This document shows positions 1 to 9,466 of a stretch of 64,000 bases of DNA, one piece after another. The stretch comes from an uncultured Oscillospiraceae bacterium. Its GTDB lineage: Bacteria; Bacillota; Clostridia; Oscillospirales; Oscillospiraceae. The notes under the pieces are model-generated. The model was not told where the DNA came from. It ran no database searches and saw only the letters and a program-made list of their open reading frames with translations. The stretch's first letter is position 1. Every line of letters begins with the position of its first letter. The position numbers and the translations under genes were made by a program. Where the stretch lies: positions 1 through 64,000 of the forward strand of contig CANQSJ010000007.1 of assembly GCA_947626495.1 (NCBI GenBank), written 5' to 3'.

Positions 1-1089
1 GCCGCCGTGCCCGGCCCCTTCGGCAGCGGCAAGACCGTGGTGCAGCACCAGCTGGCCAAGTGGTCCGACGTGGACATCGTGGTCTACATCGGCTGCGGCG
101 AGCGGGGCAATGAGATGACCGACGTGCTGATGGAGTTCCCCGAGCTGAAGGACCCCCGCTCCGGGGAGAGCCTGATGCAGCGGACCGTGCTCATCGCCAA
201 CACCTCCGATATGCCCGTGGCCGCCCGTGAGGCCAGCATCTACACCGGCATCACCATCGCCGAGTACTTCCGGGATATGGGCTACGACGTGGCGGTGCTG
301 GCCGACTCCACCTCCCGCTGGGCAGAGGCCCTGCGTGAGATGAGCGGCCGGCTGGAGGAGATGCCCGGCGAGGAGGGCTATCCCGCCTACCTGGCCAGCC
401 GTCTGGCTCAGTACTACGAGCGGGCCGGCGTGGTGGAATGCCTGGGCACCGACAGCCGCCAGGGCTCCATCACCGCCATCGGCGCCGTGTCCCCTCCGGG
501 CGGCGATACCTCCGAGCCTGTCAGCCAGTCCACCATGCGCATCGTCAAGGTGTTCTGGGGACTGGACAGCTCCCTGGCCTACGCCCGCCACTTCCCGGCC
601 ATCAACTGGCTGACCTCCTACAGCCTGTATGTGGACACCCTGAAGGACTGGTACGACAGCCAGTTCCCCGGCTTCATGGCCCTGCGTGACAAGGCCATGG
701 CCATCCTCCAGGAGGAGGAGAGCCTCAACGAGATCGTCAAGCTGGTGGGCCGGGACAGCCTGTCCGCCGCCGACCAGATGACCCTGGAGACCGCCAAGAT
801 GCTCCGGGAGGACTTTTTGCAGCAGAACGCCTTCGTGGACGAGGACGCCTACTCCTCTTACGACAAACAGTTCCGGCTGCTGGGACTCATCATCCGCTAC
901 GACGAGCTGTGCCGCGCGGCCATGGCCAAGGGCGCGGAGCTGGAGCCGCTGTTCGCCATTCCCGCCCGGGAGCGGGTGGGCCGCGCCAAGATGATCCTGC
1001 CGGGCAAGTACGAGAGCGAGTACGCCGAGATCGAGGACGAGATGAAACGGGAGATCCAGAAGCTTACCGAGGGAGGTGAGGACCAGTGA
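1..1089 (+). CDS. ntpA: V-type ATP synthase subunit A, C-terminal part (5' end outside window)
   Basis: Catalytic subunit of the V1 (A-type) head, which couples ATP synthesis or hydrolysis to ion movement through the membrane. The frame is open from the first base, so the N-terminal third is cut off. The Walker A loop GPFGSGKT lies right at the start, followed by a [11 protein letters not shown] segment and the Walker B region ([15 protein letters not shown]) typical of subunit A. About 363 residues of a family that is usually near 590 are present. The stop overlaps the start of subunit B (GTGA at 1086-1089). The order A-B-D matches clostridial ntp operons, so subunits I, K, E, C and F probably lie upstream. 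An alternative, F-type beta subunit, is unlikely because subunits B and D follow. Confidence 0.96.
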   Translation, partial: AAVPGPFGSGKTVVQHQLAKWSDVDIVVYIGCGERGNEMTDVLMEFPELKDPRSGESLMQRTVLIANTSDMPVAAREASIYTGITIAEYFRDMGYDVAVLADSTSRWAEALREMSGRLEEMPGEEGYPAYLASRLAQYYERAGVVECLGTDSRQGSITAIGAVSPPGGDTSEPVSQSTMRIVKVFWGLDSSLAYARHFPAINWLTSYSLYVDTLKDWYDSQFPGFMALRDKAMAILQEEESLNEIVKLVGRDSLSAADQMTLETAKMLREDFLQQNAFVDEDAYSSYDKQFRLLGLIIRYDELCRAAMAKGAELEPLFAIPARERVGRAKMILPGKYESEYAEIEDEMKREIQKLTEGGEDQ

Positions 1090-2468
1090 TCCGGGAATAT
1101 CAGACGATCAGCGAGATAGCGAGCCCTCTGATGATGGTCAAGAACGTGGAGGGCGTCACATTCGACGAGCTGGCGGAGATCGAGCTGCCCAGCGGCGAGA
1201 AGCGCCGCTGCAAGGTGCTGGAAGTGGACGGCGACGTGGCCGTGGTGCAGCTGTTTGAGAGCGCCCAGGGCATCAACCTGGCCGGCTCCAAGGTCCGTTT
1301 TTTGGGCCACCCCCTGCAGCTGGGCGTCAGCGAGGATATGCTGGGCCGGGTCTTCAACGGCATGGGCGAGCCCATCGACGGCGGCCCCGCCATCCTGCCG
1401 GAGAAGTACGAGGACATCAACGGCCTGCCCATGAACCCCTCCGCCCGGGCCTACCCCGCCGAGTTCATCCAGACCGGCGTGTCCACCATCGACGGGCTGA
1501 ACACCCTGGTCCGCGGCCAGAAGCTGCCCATCTTCTCCTGCTCCGGCCTGCCCCACGCGGCCCTGGCCGCCCAGATCGCCCGGCAGGCCAAGGTGCTGGG
1601 CACCGACGAGAGCTTCGCCGTGGTGTTCGCCGCCATCGGCATCACCTTCGAGGAGTCGGAGTATTTCATCAACGATTTCCGCCGCACCGGCGCCATCGAC
1701 CGGACCGTGGTCTTCTCCAACCTGGCCAACGACCCCGCTGTGGAGCGCATCTCCACCCCCCGTATGGCCCTGACCGCCGCGGAGTACCTGGCCTTTGAGA
1801 AGGACATGCACGTGCTGGTCATCCTCACCGACATCACCAACTACGCCGAGGCCCTGCGCGAGGTCTCCGCGGCCAAGAAAGAGGTCCCCGGCCGCCGTGG
1901 CTATCCGGGCTATATGTACACCGACCTGGCCACCATGTACGAGCGGGCCGGCCGGCGGGTGGGCAAGAAGGGCTCCATCACCATGATCCCCATCCTGACC
2001 ATGCCCGAGGACGACAAGACCCACCCCATCCCCGACCTGACCGGTTACATCACCGAGGGCCAGATCATCCTCTCCCGTGAGCTGCACCGCAAGGGCATCG
2101 TGCCCCCGGTGGACGTGCTGCCCAGCCTGAGCCGTCTGAAGGACAAGGGCGTAGGCGAGGGCCGGACCCGGGAGGACCACGCCGGCACCATGAACCAGCT
2201 GTTCTCCGCGTACGCCGCCGGCAAGGAGGCCAAGGAGCTGATGACCATTCTGGGCGAGGCGGCCCTGTCGGAGACGGACAAGAAGTTCGCCAAGTTCGCC
2301 GATGAGTTCGAGCAGCGCTACGTCAACCAGGGCAACCAGACCAACCGCTCCATCATCGAGACGCTGGATCTGGGTTGGGAGCTTCTCAGTCTGCTGCCCC
2401 GCAGTGAGCTCAAGCGCCTGAAGGTGGAACAGATCGAGAAGTATATGCCCAAGAAGGCAGAGGAATGA
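1086..2468 (+). CDS. ntpB: V-type ATP synthase subunit B
   Basis: Non-catalytic nucleotide-binding subunit that alternates with subunit A in the V1 hexamer. Its 460 residues are the normal family length. It begins [16 protein letters not shown], carries the [14 protein letters not shown] and [17 protein letters not shown] signatures of V/A-ATPase B subunits, and has no Walker A lysine motif, as expected. The start is a GTG overlapping the subunit A stop (GTGA), preceded by GAGGTGAGG at about 1074-1082, so translation is probably coupled. It is co-transcribed with A upstream and D downstream. Confidence 0.97.
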   Translation: MIREYQTISEIASPLMMVKNVEGVTFDELAEIELPSGEKRRCKVLEVDGDVAVVQLFESAQGINLAGSKVRFLGHPLQLGVSEDMLGRVFNGMGEPIDGGPAILPEKYEDINGLPMNPSARAYPAEFIQTGVSTIDGLNTLVRGQKLPIFSCSGLPHAALAAQIARQAKVLGTDESFAVVFAAIGITFEESEYFINDFRRTGAIDRTVVFSNLANDPAVERISTPRMALTAAEYLAFEKDMHVLVILTDITNYAEALREVSAAKKEVPGRRGYPGYMYTDLATMYERAGRRVGKKGSITMIPILTMPEDDKTHPIPDLTGYITEGQIILSRELHRKGIVPPVDVLPSLSRLKDKGVGEGRTREDHAGTMNQLFSAYAAGKEAKELMTILGEAALSETDKKFAKFADEFEQRYVNQGNQTNRSIIETLDLGWELLSLLPRSELKRLKVEQIEKYMPKKAEE

Positions 2469-2501
2469 GCCGGGCAGAGTTCCGGATAGCGAGGTGATCT
2501 T

Positions 2502-3155
2502 ATGCCGAAAAGCGCTGTGACCCCCACAAGAATGGTGCTCAACCAGCTCAAAGGGCGTCTGCGCACCGCCAGCCGCGGCCACAAGCTCCTCAAGGACAAG
2601 CGGGACGAGGAGATGCGCCAGTTTATGGACATCGTCCGCCGCAACAAGGTCCTGCGGGAGAAGGTGGACCAGGGCCTTTCCGAGGCCTTCGCCGCCATGA
2701 GCATGGCCAGCGCGGTGATGAGCCCGGAGATGCTGGAGCAGAGCCTGCTCTATGCCCGGCAGCGGGTGGAGCTGGGGGTGAGCCATAAGAATATCATGAG
2801 CGTGAACGTGCCGGTCTACGACTTTCAGAGCCAGTCCCCGGATGAGACCGGCGAGCTGCCCTACGGCTTTGCCCAGACCAGCGGCGAGCTGGACGACGCC
2901 ATCAGCCGGCTGTACGCGGTGTTTGAGGACATGCTGGAGCTGGCCCAGGTGGAAAAGACCATGCAGCTGCTGGCGGAGGACATCGAGAAGACCCGCCGGC
3001 GGGTCAACGCCCTGGAGTACGTGATGATCCCGGAGCTGCAGGAGAACATCCGCTACATCACCATGAAGCTGGCGGAGAACGAGTCCTCCACCAAGGTGCG
3101 GCTGATGAAGGTGAAGGAGATGGTCCTGCAGCAGGCCCACCACTACGAGAGATAA
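2502..3155 (+). CDS. ntpD: V-type ATP synthase subunit D (central stalk)
   Basis: Rotor shaft subunit of the V1 head. It is a 217-residue, charged, mostly helical protein of usual length, with the family start (PTRMVLNQLKGRL) and two long predicted coiled-coil helices at the N- and C-termini that form the axle. A GAGGTGATCTT ribosome site sits just before the ATG. There are 33 bases between it and subunit B, so it is in the same operon. It appears to be the last gene, because hairpins and then a separately promoted tRNA follow. Confidence 0.96.
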   Translation: MPKSAVTPTRMVLNQLKGRLRTASRGHKLLKDKRDEEMRQFMDIVRRNKVLREKVDQGLSEAFAAMSMASAVMSPEMLEQSLLYARQRVELGVSHKNIMSVNVPVYDFQSQSPDETGELPYGFAQTSGELDDAISRLYAVFEDMLELAQVEKTMQLLAEDIEKTRRRVNALEYVMIPELQENIRYITMKLAENESSTKVRLMKVKEMVLQQAHHYER

Positions 3156-3159
3156 AATT

Positions 3160-3243
3160 CGTTTGAAAGGAGCAAGCTCCTTTCAAACGAGAAAGCTGCG
3201 GCATGCTGCAGCGCAAAGCGCCCCGTCCTTCGAGGACGGGGCG
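3160..3243 (+). terminator. Two hairpins after the V-ATPase operon
   Basis: Directly after ntpD a perfect 14-bp inverted repeat (3160-3173 with 3176-3189, arms CGTTTGAAAGGAGC) is followed by a second perfect 11-bp stem with a 3-nt loop (3219-3229 with 3233-3243, arms CGCCCCGTCCT). Neither has a long T-run, so termination efficiency is uncertain; the second is the better terminator candidate. A third stem, TTTGCGCC/GGCGCAAA, lies at 3312-3331. Apart from these hairpins and the tRNA promoter, I see no gene in 3156-3389. Confidence 0.55.
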
Positions 3244-3348
3244 TTCACGTTTGCATGCCGAGAAGTGTTTTTTCCGAGGTACACGCCCCCGAAAAAAACG
3301 ATCCCACTTTATTTGCGCCTGCGGGCGCAAACTCTGCGAGGCTTCTCC

Positions 3349-3377
3349 TTGACACCGGCCCGGTTTTCGTTTACAAT
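3349..3377 (+). promoter_or_regulatory. Sigma-A promoter of tRNA-Arg
   Basis: TTGACA (3349-3354), a 17-bp spacer and TACAAT (3372-3377) end 12 bases before the mature tRNA start. Spacing and sequence are near consensus. Confidence 0.8.
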
Positions 3378-3389
3378 GACACAGCACAT

Positions 3390-3466
3390 GCCCACGTAGC
3401 TCAGCAGGATAGAGCGACCGCCTCCTAAGCGGTAGGTCGGAGGTTCGAATCCCCTCGTGGGTGCCA
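3390..3466 (+). tRNA. tRNA-Arg (anticodon CCT)
   Basis: A 77-nt cloverleaf. The acceptor GCCCACG (3390-3396) pairs with CGTGGGT (3456-3462), the D arm is GCTC/GAGC, and the anticodon stem ACCGC/GCGGT encloses loop CTCCTAA with anticodon CCT at 3424-3426. The T loop is TTCGAAT and the 3' CCA is encoded (3464-3466). The T stem GGAGG/CCCCT holds an A-C mismatch (3441/3453) and a G-T pair, which is slightly unusual. The tRNA decodes AGG. It is a single-gene unit with its own promoter and terminator. Confidence 0.97.
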
Positions 3467-3471
3467 GAGAG

Positions 3472-3511
3472 AAAGCTGAAAGCCCTGTTTCACAGGGCTT
3501 TCAGCTTTTTG
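3472..3511 (+). terminator. Intrinsic terminator of tRNA-Arg
   Basis: A perfect 17-bp stem (3472-3488 with 3492-3508, core AGCTGAAAGCCCTGT), a 3-nt loop and a T-rich tail starting inside the stem. The 3512-3599 stretch beyond it holds no gene that I can see. Confidence 0.93.
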
Positions 3512-3599
3512 TGTTTTGGGATGCGGAAATAAAAAGGCCGGGCCCGCAGGGGAGGGTCGGTGGGGGGAGTAGACCCTGGGCCTGGGGCCCGGCCGGGGA

Positions 3600-4607
3600 T
3601 CAGGCTTTCAGCTTTTTGACCTCCGCGGTCAGCAGGGGCAGCACCTCAAAGAGGTTGCCTACGATGCCGTAGTGGGCGATCTCGAAGATGGGCGCCTCGG
3701 GGTCCTTGTTGATGGCCACGATGCAGTCCGCGCCGCTCATGCCGGCCTGGTGCTGGATGGCGCCGGAGATGCCGCAGGCGATGTACAGCTTGGGGGCCAC
3801 GGTCTTGCCGGTCTGGCCCACCTGGTGGGCATGGCTGATCCAGCCGGAGTCCACCGCCGCGCGGGATGCGCCCACGGTGGCGCCCAGGGCCTCCGCCAGG
3901 GGCTTGATGTGGGTCTCGAAGCCCTCCGGGCCGCCCACGCCCCGGCCGCCGGACACGATGATGTCCGCGCCCTCCAGGTCCACGATCTCCTCTGCCGCGT
4001 CATGGATGACGCGCAGCAGCTCCGTGCGGATCTCCTCGGGGGGAACGTGGTAGTCTTCTTTGATGATCTCGGCGTGGGGGGCCACCTCGGGGGCCTTCTT
4101 GAACACGCCGGGGCGCACCGTGCCGATCTGGGGCCGGGTGTTGGAGCACAGGATGGTGGCCATCAGGTTACCGCCGAAGGCGGGACGGGTCCAGGCGATG
4201 TCGCCGGTCTCCTCGTCGATGTCCAGACTGGTGCAGTCGGCGGTCAGGCCGGTGCCCAGCCGGCAGGATACCCGGGGGCCAAAGTCACGGCCGTTGGGGG
4301 TGGCGCCGATCATCAGCGTGGTGGGGCCATATTTCTCCACCAGGTGATACATGGCGTTGGCGTAGGCGTCGGTGGAGAAGAACTCGTACTCCGGTCCGTC
4401 CACCACGATGATCTTGTCCGCGTCGTGGGCCGCGGCCTGCTCCACGGCTTTATCCGTGTGGCAGCCGATGACCACGGCCACCAGAGCGCCGCCCTGCTTA
4501 TCCGCCAGCCGGCGGCCGGGATTGAGCAGCTCCAGTCCGACGTTCTTGGCGGAACCGTCCGCCTTGGCCTCTACGAATACCCACAGGTCTTTCGTCTTCG
4601 CTTCCAT
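3600..4607 (-). CDS. etfA: Electron transfer flavoprotein alpha subunit
   Basis: FAD-binding subunit of an electron transfer flavoprotein that takes electrons from, or gives them to, acyl-CoA dehydrogenases. The C-terminal FAD domain is intact: [45 protein letters not shown] and [13 protein letters not shown] prefer the ATG at 4607 (about 335 residues), which lies 8 nt from AGGAGGG; an in-frame ATG at 4613 sits almost on the ribosome site. It lies 15 bases after etfB at the end of the leftward acyl-CoA operon, so it probably serves the dehydrogenases at 8255 and/or 9467. It belongs to a different subgroup from the FixB-like protein at 15740. Confidence 0.95.
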   Translation of the reverse strand: MEAKTKDLWVFVEAKADGSAKNVGLELLNPGRRLADKQGGALVAVVIGCHTDKAVEQAAAHDADKIIVVDGPEYEFFSTDAYANAMYHLVEKYGPTTLMIGATPNGRDFGPRVSCRLGTGLTADCTSLDIDEETGDIAWTRPAFGGNLMATILCSNTRPQIGTVRPGVFKKAPEVAPHAEIIKEDYHVPPEEIRTELLRVIHDAAEEIVDLEGADIIVSGGRGVGGPEGFETHIKPLAEALGATVGASRAAVDSGWISHAHQVGQTGKTVAPKLYIACGISGAIQHQAGMSGADCIVAINKDPEAPIFEIAHYGIVGNLFEVLPLLTAEVKKLKA

Positions 4608-4622
4608 TTTCATACCCTCCTG

Positions 4623-5435
4623 TCAGATCACATGGCTGTCGCTCAGAAGGGCGATCAGCTTGGCGGCGGACTGCTCCGCAGTCTCTTCGCTGACGATGAT
4701 GCCGCCGGCCTTTTTCTGGGGCACGAAGGACTTTTTCACGTGGGTGGGGGAGCCCTTCAGCCCGATGCGGGTCTTGTCCATCTCCTCGTCGCCGAAGTCG
4801 CCGTCACCCAGCGTAGGGATCTGGGCGCGGTTGGCGGCCAGCTTGCGCTTGATGGTGGGGAAGCGGGGATCGAAGCGGGGCTTGGTGAAGGTCACCAGGC
4901 AGGGGAACTTCACGCCGATGACCATGTTGGCGTCCTGGTCCTCCTTGAGGACCTCCAGGTGCTGCTCGTCGGACTCCAGCACCTCCAGCGCGCAGGTGAC
5001 CTGGGGATAGCCCAGGTGCTCGGCCAGCTCCGGGCCCACCTGAGCGGTGTCGCCGTCGATGGCCTGCTTGCCGCAGAAGATGGCGTCGAAGTGGCCCTCC
5101 ACGTCCTCCACCTTTTTCACGGCCTTGGACAGGATGTAGCTGGTGGCCAGGGTGTCGGAGCCGCCGAAGGCGCGGCCGGAGACCAGATACGCCTTGTCGG
5201 CGGCGATGGCCAGGCACTCCTTGAGGGCGTTCTTGGCGTTCTCCGGGCCCATGGACATGACCACGATCTTGGTGTCGGGGTGCTTGTCCTTGATGCGGGC
5301 GGCGGCCTCCAGGGCGAAGGCGTCGAAGGTGTTCACGATGGCGGGCACGCCCTCCCGGATCAGGGTGTTGGTCACCGGATCGATCTTGACCTGGGTCGTA
5401 TCCGGCACCTGCTTTACGCAGACAAGAATGTTCAT
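4623..5435 (-). CDS. etfB: Electron transfer flavoprotein beta subunit
   Basis: Partner of EtfA. The 270-residue protein has the family start MNILVCVKQVPDTTQVKID, a nucleotide-binding core (FCGKQAIDGDTAQVGPELAEHLGYPQVT) and the region before the ETF beta signature (VKFPCLVTFTKPRFDPRFPT). The resemblance to clostridial Bcd-associated EtfB, where the pair can be bifurcating, is noted but not proven here. It is translated just ahead of etfA; the ribosome site is GGAAGGAAGC. The gene lies downstream of the YitT and symporter genes with only 66 bases between it and YitT, so it is likely part of the same transcript. Confidence 0.95.
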   Translation of the reverse strand: MNILVCVKQVPDTTQVKIDPVTNTLIREGVPAIVNTFDAFALEAAARIKDKHPDTKIVVMSMGPENAKNALKECLAIAADKAYLVSGRAFGGSDTLATSYILSKAVKKVEDVEGHFDAIFCGKQAIDGDTAQVGPELAEHLGYPQVTCALEVLESDEQHLEVLKEDQDANMVIGVKFPCLVTFTKPRFDPRFPTIKRKLAANRAQIPTLGDGDFGDEEMDKTRIGLKGSPTHVKKSFVPQKKAGGIIVSEETAEQSAAKLIALLSDSHVI

Positions 5436-5501
5436 AGATTTGTGCTTCCTTCCAAATTAAGTTTTCCGAATCAATGGGATGCGGCTTTCGCGCCGCGGAT
5501 G

Positions 5502-6380
5502 TCAGGGCCGCCTGGTACGCAGCAGATGGGAGTGGAAATTGCCGCCCACCAGCTCGTTGGCGCCCAGCATCATCACGAAGGCGTCCCGGTCCAGGTCCTG
5601 GATGATGCTCTTGACCTTGAACAGCTCCTGGGGCCGCATGGCCACCAGCAGGACGCTGCGGGCGGTGTCGGAGTACATGCCGGTGCCGTTCAGCTCCGTC
5701 ACGCCCCGGCCCAGGGCCTTCATCAGCGGATCGGCCACCTCATGGGCGGGGTGGGAGGTGACGACGATGCACAGCGAGCCCCGCTTGAAGCCCGTCAGGA
5801 TGCGGTCGCACACGAACGAGCACACCATCAGGGTGATGATGGCGTACAGGCCCACCTCCACGTTGCCGAAGGAGATCATGGCCAGCACGATGACGCTGCC
5901 GTCGATGATGGCGCTCATCTTGCCCTGGCTGAAATTGGGGTGGCGCTTCACCAGCAGCCGCATGAGCAGATCCGTCCCGCCGGTGGAGCCGTTGCCCACC
6001 GTCAGCAGGGCCATCCCGGCGCCGTACATCACGCCGCCGAACAGCGCCGCCGCCAACGGGTCGGTGGTGAGGGTGGGCAAAAACGACAACAGGTCCGTGA
6101 CCACGGAGTACAGGACTGTGCCCACGACGGTGGCGAGGGTGTATTGCCAGCCGTTGAGGATCATGGCCGCGATCAGGATGGGCACGTTCATGATGAACAC
6201 CATCAGGCCCACGTTCAGGGGCAGATACTGCCGCAAAATCACCGCGATGCCGGACAGACCGCCGGCGGCGATGTCGTGGCCCACCAGAAACAGGTCCAGC
6301 GCCAGCGAGTACATCAGGATCCCGCCCAGATTGCACAGCTTTTGCAGAGCCACGTCGCTCAGATTTGCTTTGCCAAGCAT
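5502..6380 (-). CDS. YitT family membrane protein (DUF2179 C-terminus)
   Basis: The 292-residue membrane protein has five to six hydrophobic segments in its first ~190 residues (for example IAAGGLSGIAVIL, VGLMVFIMNVPILIAA, LLTVGNGSTGGTDLLMRLL) and a soluble C-terminal domain (TSHPAHEVADPLMKALGRG... VKSIIQDLDRDAFVMM), the layout of YitT/DUF2179 proteins. Their transport role is not established. The ATG follows GGAGGAAAAC. It lies 34 bases after the symporter gene and before etfB; a co-transcribed role in this pathway is possible but its substrate is unknown. Confidence 0.88.
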   Translation of the reverse strand: MLGKANLSDVALQKLCNLGGILMYSLALDLFLVGHDIAAGGLSGIAVILRQYLPLNVGLMVFIMNVPILIAAMILNGWQYTLATVVGTVLYSVVTDLLSFLPTLTTDPLAAALFGGVMYGAGMALLTVGNGSTGGTDLLMRLLVKRHPNFSQGKMSAIIDGSVIVLAMISFGNVEVGLYAIITLMVCSFVCDRILTGFKRGSLCIVVTSHPAHEVADPLMKALGRGVTELNGTGMYSDTARSVLLVAMRPQELFKVKSIIQDLDRDAFVMMLGANELVGGNFHSHLLRTRRP

Positions 6381-6414
6381 GTTTTCCTCCGTATTTCCTC
6401 CCGGCCGGCGGCCG

Positions 6415-8028
6415 TCAGATCAGCCCATTATAGGGCAGCGCCCAGCCGAACAGCAGGAACAGCGTGGTGAGGATGCCGGCCACGATGAGCACATAGCCGT
6501 ATACCCGGTCGCGCTTGTACTCCGCAGCCACGCACTCCGAGCGGGGGATGACCATCAGCCGGTTGCGGTAATCGGTCTCCGCCTGGGACACCGGGTGGAG
6601 CTTGGAGCCGATCACGGCGAACAGCAGGCTGAAGTAAAGTCCCAGGAAGAAGGGGTCCAGGAAGTTGATGAAGAGGGAGTTGAAGGGAGCCACGCCGAAG
6701 CCCACCAGGCACTTGGGGATGATGAAGCCCAGGAAGCCGGCCAGCATGGCCCAGCGGGCGCCGGTGGCGGACAGCTTCTTGCTCACTACGCTGCCCACGC
6801 CGGGCACCACCCAGCTGGCGGCGATGATGGTGGAGGCGAACCAGCTGATGACGCGCACGCCGCCCAGGCCCATGTAGGCCAGGATCAGGGCGATGACGCC
6901 CACCACCAGCATGACGATGCGGCTGGTGCGCAGCTGCTGCTTCTCCGAGGTGAACTTGGCGGGGAACAGGTCGGTGGTGACAGAGAAGCCCACCACAGAC
7001 AGGAACGTGGACGCGGAGGAGAGGCCCGCGGCCATGATGCCGGCCAGCACCATGGTGCCCACCAGCTTGGGCATCACGTTGAACGCGGCCCAGATCAGAA
7101 CCCGCTGGGAGTCCTCCAGGTTGGGGTTCAGATTCAGCACGGTGATGGACTGCAGGTTCAGGTACAGCAGGAACACCACGGTGCAGATGGCGGCGATGGC
7201 GCCGGAGCGGAAGGTGACGTGCTCGCTCTTGGCCATCAGGTTACGCCCCGCCTGCCAGGGGGACACCGCCACGGTGATGAGCCAGACGAGGCCCATGGAG
7301 ACGGCGTACATCACCGCGCCGAAGATGTCGGTGGCGCCGGTGCCGGGGATGTTGCCATAAAAGTCCAGCAGGTTGTCCGGGATGTTGGGGTTGTGCATCA
7401 GGTTGGTGAGCAGCTCCCCCAGACCGCCCTGGGCGTTGAAGATGTAGGGGCCGGCGATGATGGACGCCAGCAGGAACACCAGGAACATCATGGTGTCGGT
7501 GATCACCACGCCCTTGGAGCCGGAGTAGAAGGTGAAGGCCGTGAAGCACAGCCACGCCAAGAACAGGCACACCCCGTAGGAGAAGCCGGTCAGCTCCTGC
7601 ATCAGGATGCCCACGCCGGTGATGGACGCCAGCAGATAGGCCGTCAGGGAGATGATGGTGATGATACCGGCCAGACGCCGGTTGCGGAAGTCGTTATAGC
7701 GGGTGCCGAAAAACTCCGGCATGGTGGTGCACTCGCTCCGGCGCAGATACCGGCCGAACACCAGCGGGCCCACCACATAGCCCACGGCGCACAGGGAGTT
7801 GAGCAGCACCAGCGATGTGATGTTGCCCGTGTAGCAGAAGCCCTGGTCCCCCATAAAGCCGTTGACCGACAGCATGGAGGCGAACAGGGTGCCGGAGATC
7901 AGAAGGGTCGGTGCGTTGCGGCCGCTCACATAATAGTCATTGACGTCCTTGACCGAGCGGCCGGCGTACAGGCCCACCACCAGGTAGGCCAGGATACTGA
8001 CGATGACGCCGATCAAAAATATACTCAT
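6415..8028 (-). CDS. Sodium:solute symporter (SSS family)
   Basis: A 537-residue inner-membrane carrier with about 13 hydrophobic segments. The family motifs visible include the early YLVVGLYAGRSVKDVNDYYVSGRN segment, GTRY after TM3, and the conserved stretch AGIMAAGLSSASTFLSVVGFSVTTDLF (around residues 325-350). It is most like the PanF/PutP-type branch of cation-coupled uptake of organic acids or amino acids. It sits inside the acyl-CoA operon and probably imports the acid or betaine that the CoA enzymes process, taking the place of CaiT in E. coli. It is preceded by a small membrane peptide gene (8041-8178). The substrate is not predictable from sequence. Confidence 0.92.
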   Translation of the reverse strand: MSIFLIGVIVSILAYLVVGLYAGRSVKDVNDYYVSGRNAPTLLISGTLFASMLSVNGFMGDQGFCYTGNITSLVLLNSLCAVGYVVGPLVFGRYLRRSECTTMPEFFGTRYNDFRNRRLAGIITIISLTAYLLASITGVGILMQELTGFSYGVCLFLAWLCFTAFTFYSGSKGVVITDTMMFLVFLLASIIAGPYIFNAQGGLGELLTNLMHNPNIPDNLLDFYGNIPGTGATDIFGAVMYAVSMGLVWLITVAVSPWQAGRNLMAKSEHVTFRSGAIAAICTVVFLLYLNLQSITVLNLNPNLEDSQRVLIWAAFNVMPKLVGTMVLAGIMAAGLSSASTFLSVVGFSVTTDLFPAKFTSEKQQLRTSRIVMLVVGVIALILAYMGLGGVRVISWFASTIIAASWVVPGVGSVVSKKLSATGARWAMLAGFLGFIIPKCLVGFGVAPFNSLFINFLDPFFLGLYFSLLFAVIGSKLHPVSQAETDYRNRLMVIPRSECVAAEYKRDRVYGYVLIVAGILTTLFLLFGWALPYNGLI

Positions 8029-8040
8029 AATGCCTCCTTA

Positions 8041-8178
8041 TTACTCGTTGTCGCTTTTCTCCAACAGCTCATTCTTTTCCCTTAATTGCTTCTCTTCTCT
8101 GCGCAGGACGACATTCATCAATATGCCGGCTACCGCAAGAAAACCGCCGATGCAGACGGAAAAGATGATCTCCCCCAT
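8041..8178 (-). CDS. Small single-span membrane protein, 45 residues, beside the symporter
   Basis: A short gene with a strong ribosome site (AAGGAGGTGAGCTT before ATG at 8178) and stop at 8041, 12 bases ahead of the symporter start. The product begins MGEIIFSVCIGGFLAVAGI, forms one transmembrane helix (about residues 4-25), then a charged, Lys/Glu-rich tail (residues 26-45, predicted coiled coil). Small accessory peptides next to SSS carriers are known in Firmicutes; a role as a symporter subunit or stabiliser is inference from position. It reads as real because the SD, start, hydrophobic profile and spacing all agree. Confidence 0.72.
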   Translation of the reverse strand: MGEIIFSVCIGGFLAVAGILMNVVLRREEKQLREKNELLEKSDNE

Positions 8179-8213
8179 AAGCTCACCTCCTTAAAAGGGG
8201 TGGATAAATGAAC

Positions 8214-8245
8214 GCTGCCGGGCGGGGCATATCCGGCCCGGCAGC
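8214..8245 (-). other. GC-rich hairpin between dehydrogenase and transporter genes
   Basis: Inverted repeat GCTGCCGGGC (8214-8223) with GCCCGGCAGC (8236-8245) between the upstream dehydrogenase stop (8255) and the small peptide start. There is no T-run in the direction of transcription, so it may be an mRNA processing or stability element, or a weak terminator that lowers transporter and etf expression. Confidence 0.5.
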
Positions 8246-8254
8246 AACGAAAGG

Positions 8255-9397
<1,143 letters not shown>

Positions 9398-9466
9398 ATC
9401 GTTACTCCTTTTCAGTATTGATGTGTCTGCCCGGCGGCGGGAGGGCCCGCCGCCGGCGGTGGGGGA

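Noticed and set aside
897-3143. Long open reading frame on the minus strand opposite the V-ATPase genes
   Set aside because: It is a by-product of GC-rich codons in the real genes; its product is low complexity (His/Leu/Gly/Val-rich) with no domain. Similar antisense or off-frame stretches at 3672-6470, 5479-8085, 40447-43260, 43079-44800 and 54585-57665 were rejected on the same ground.
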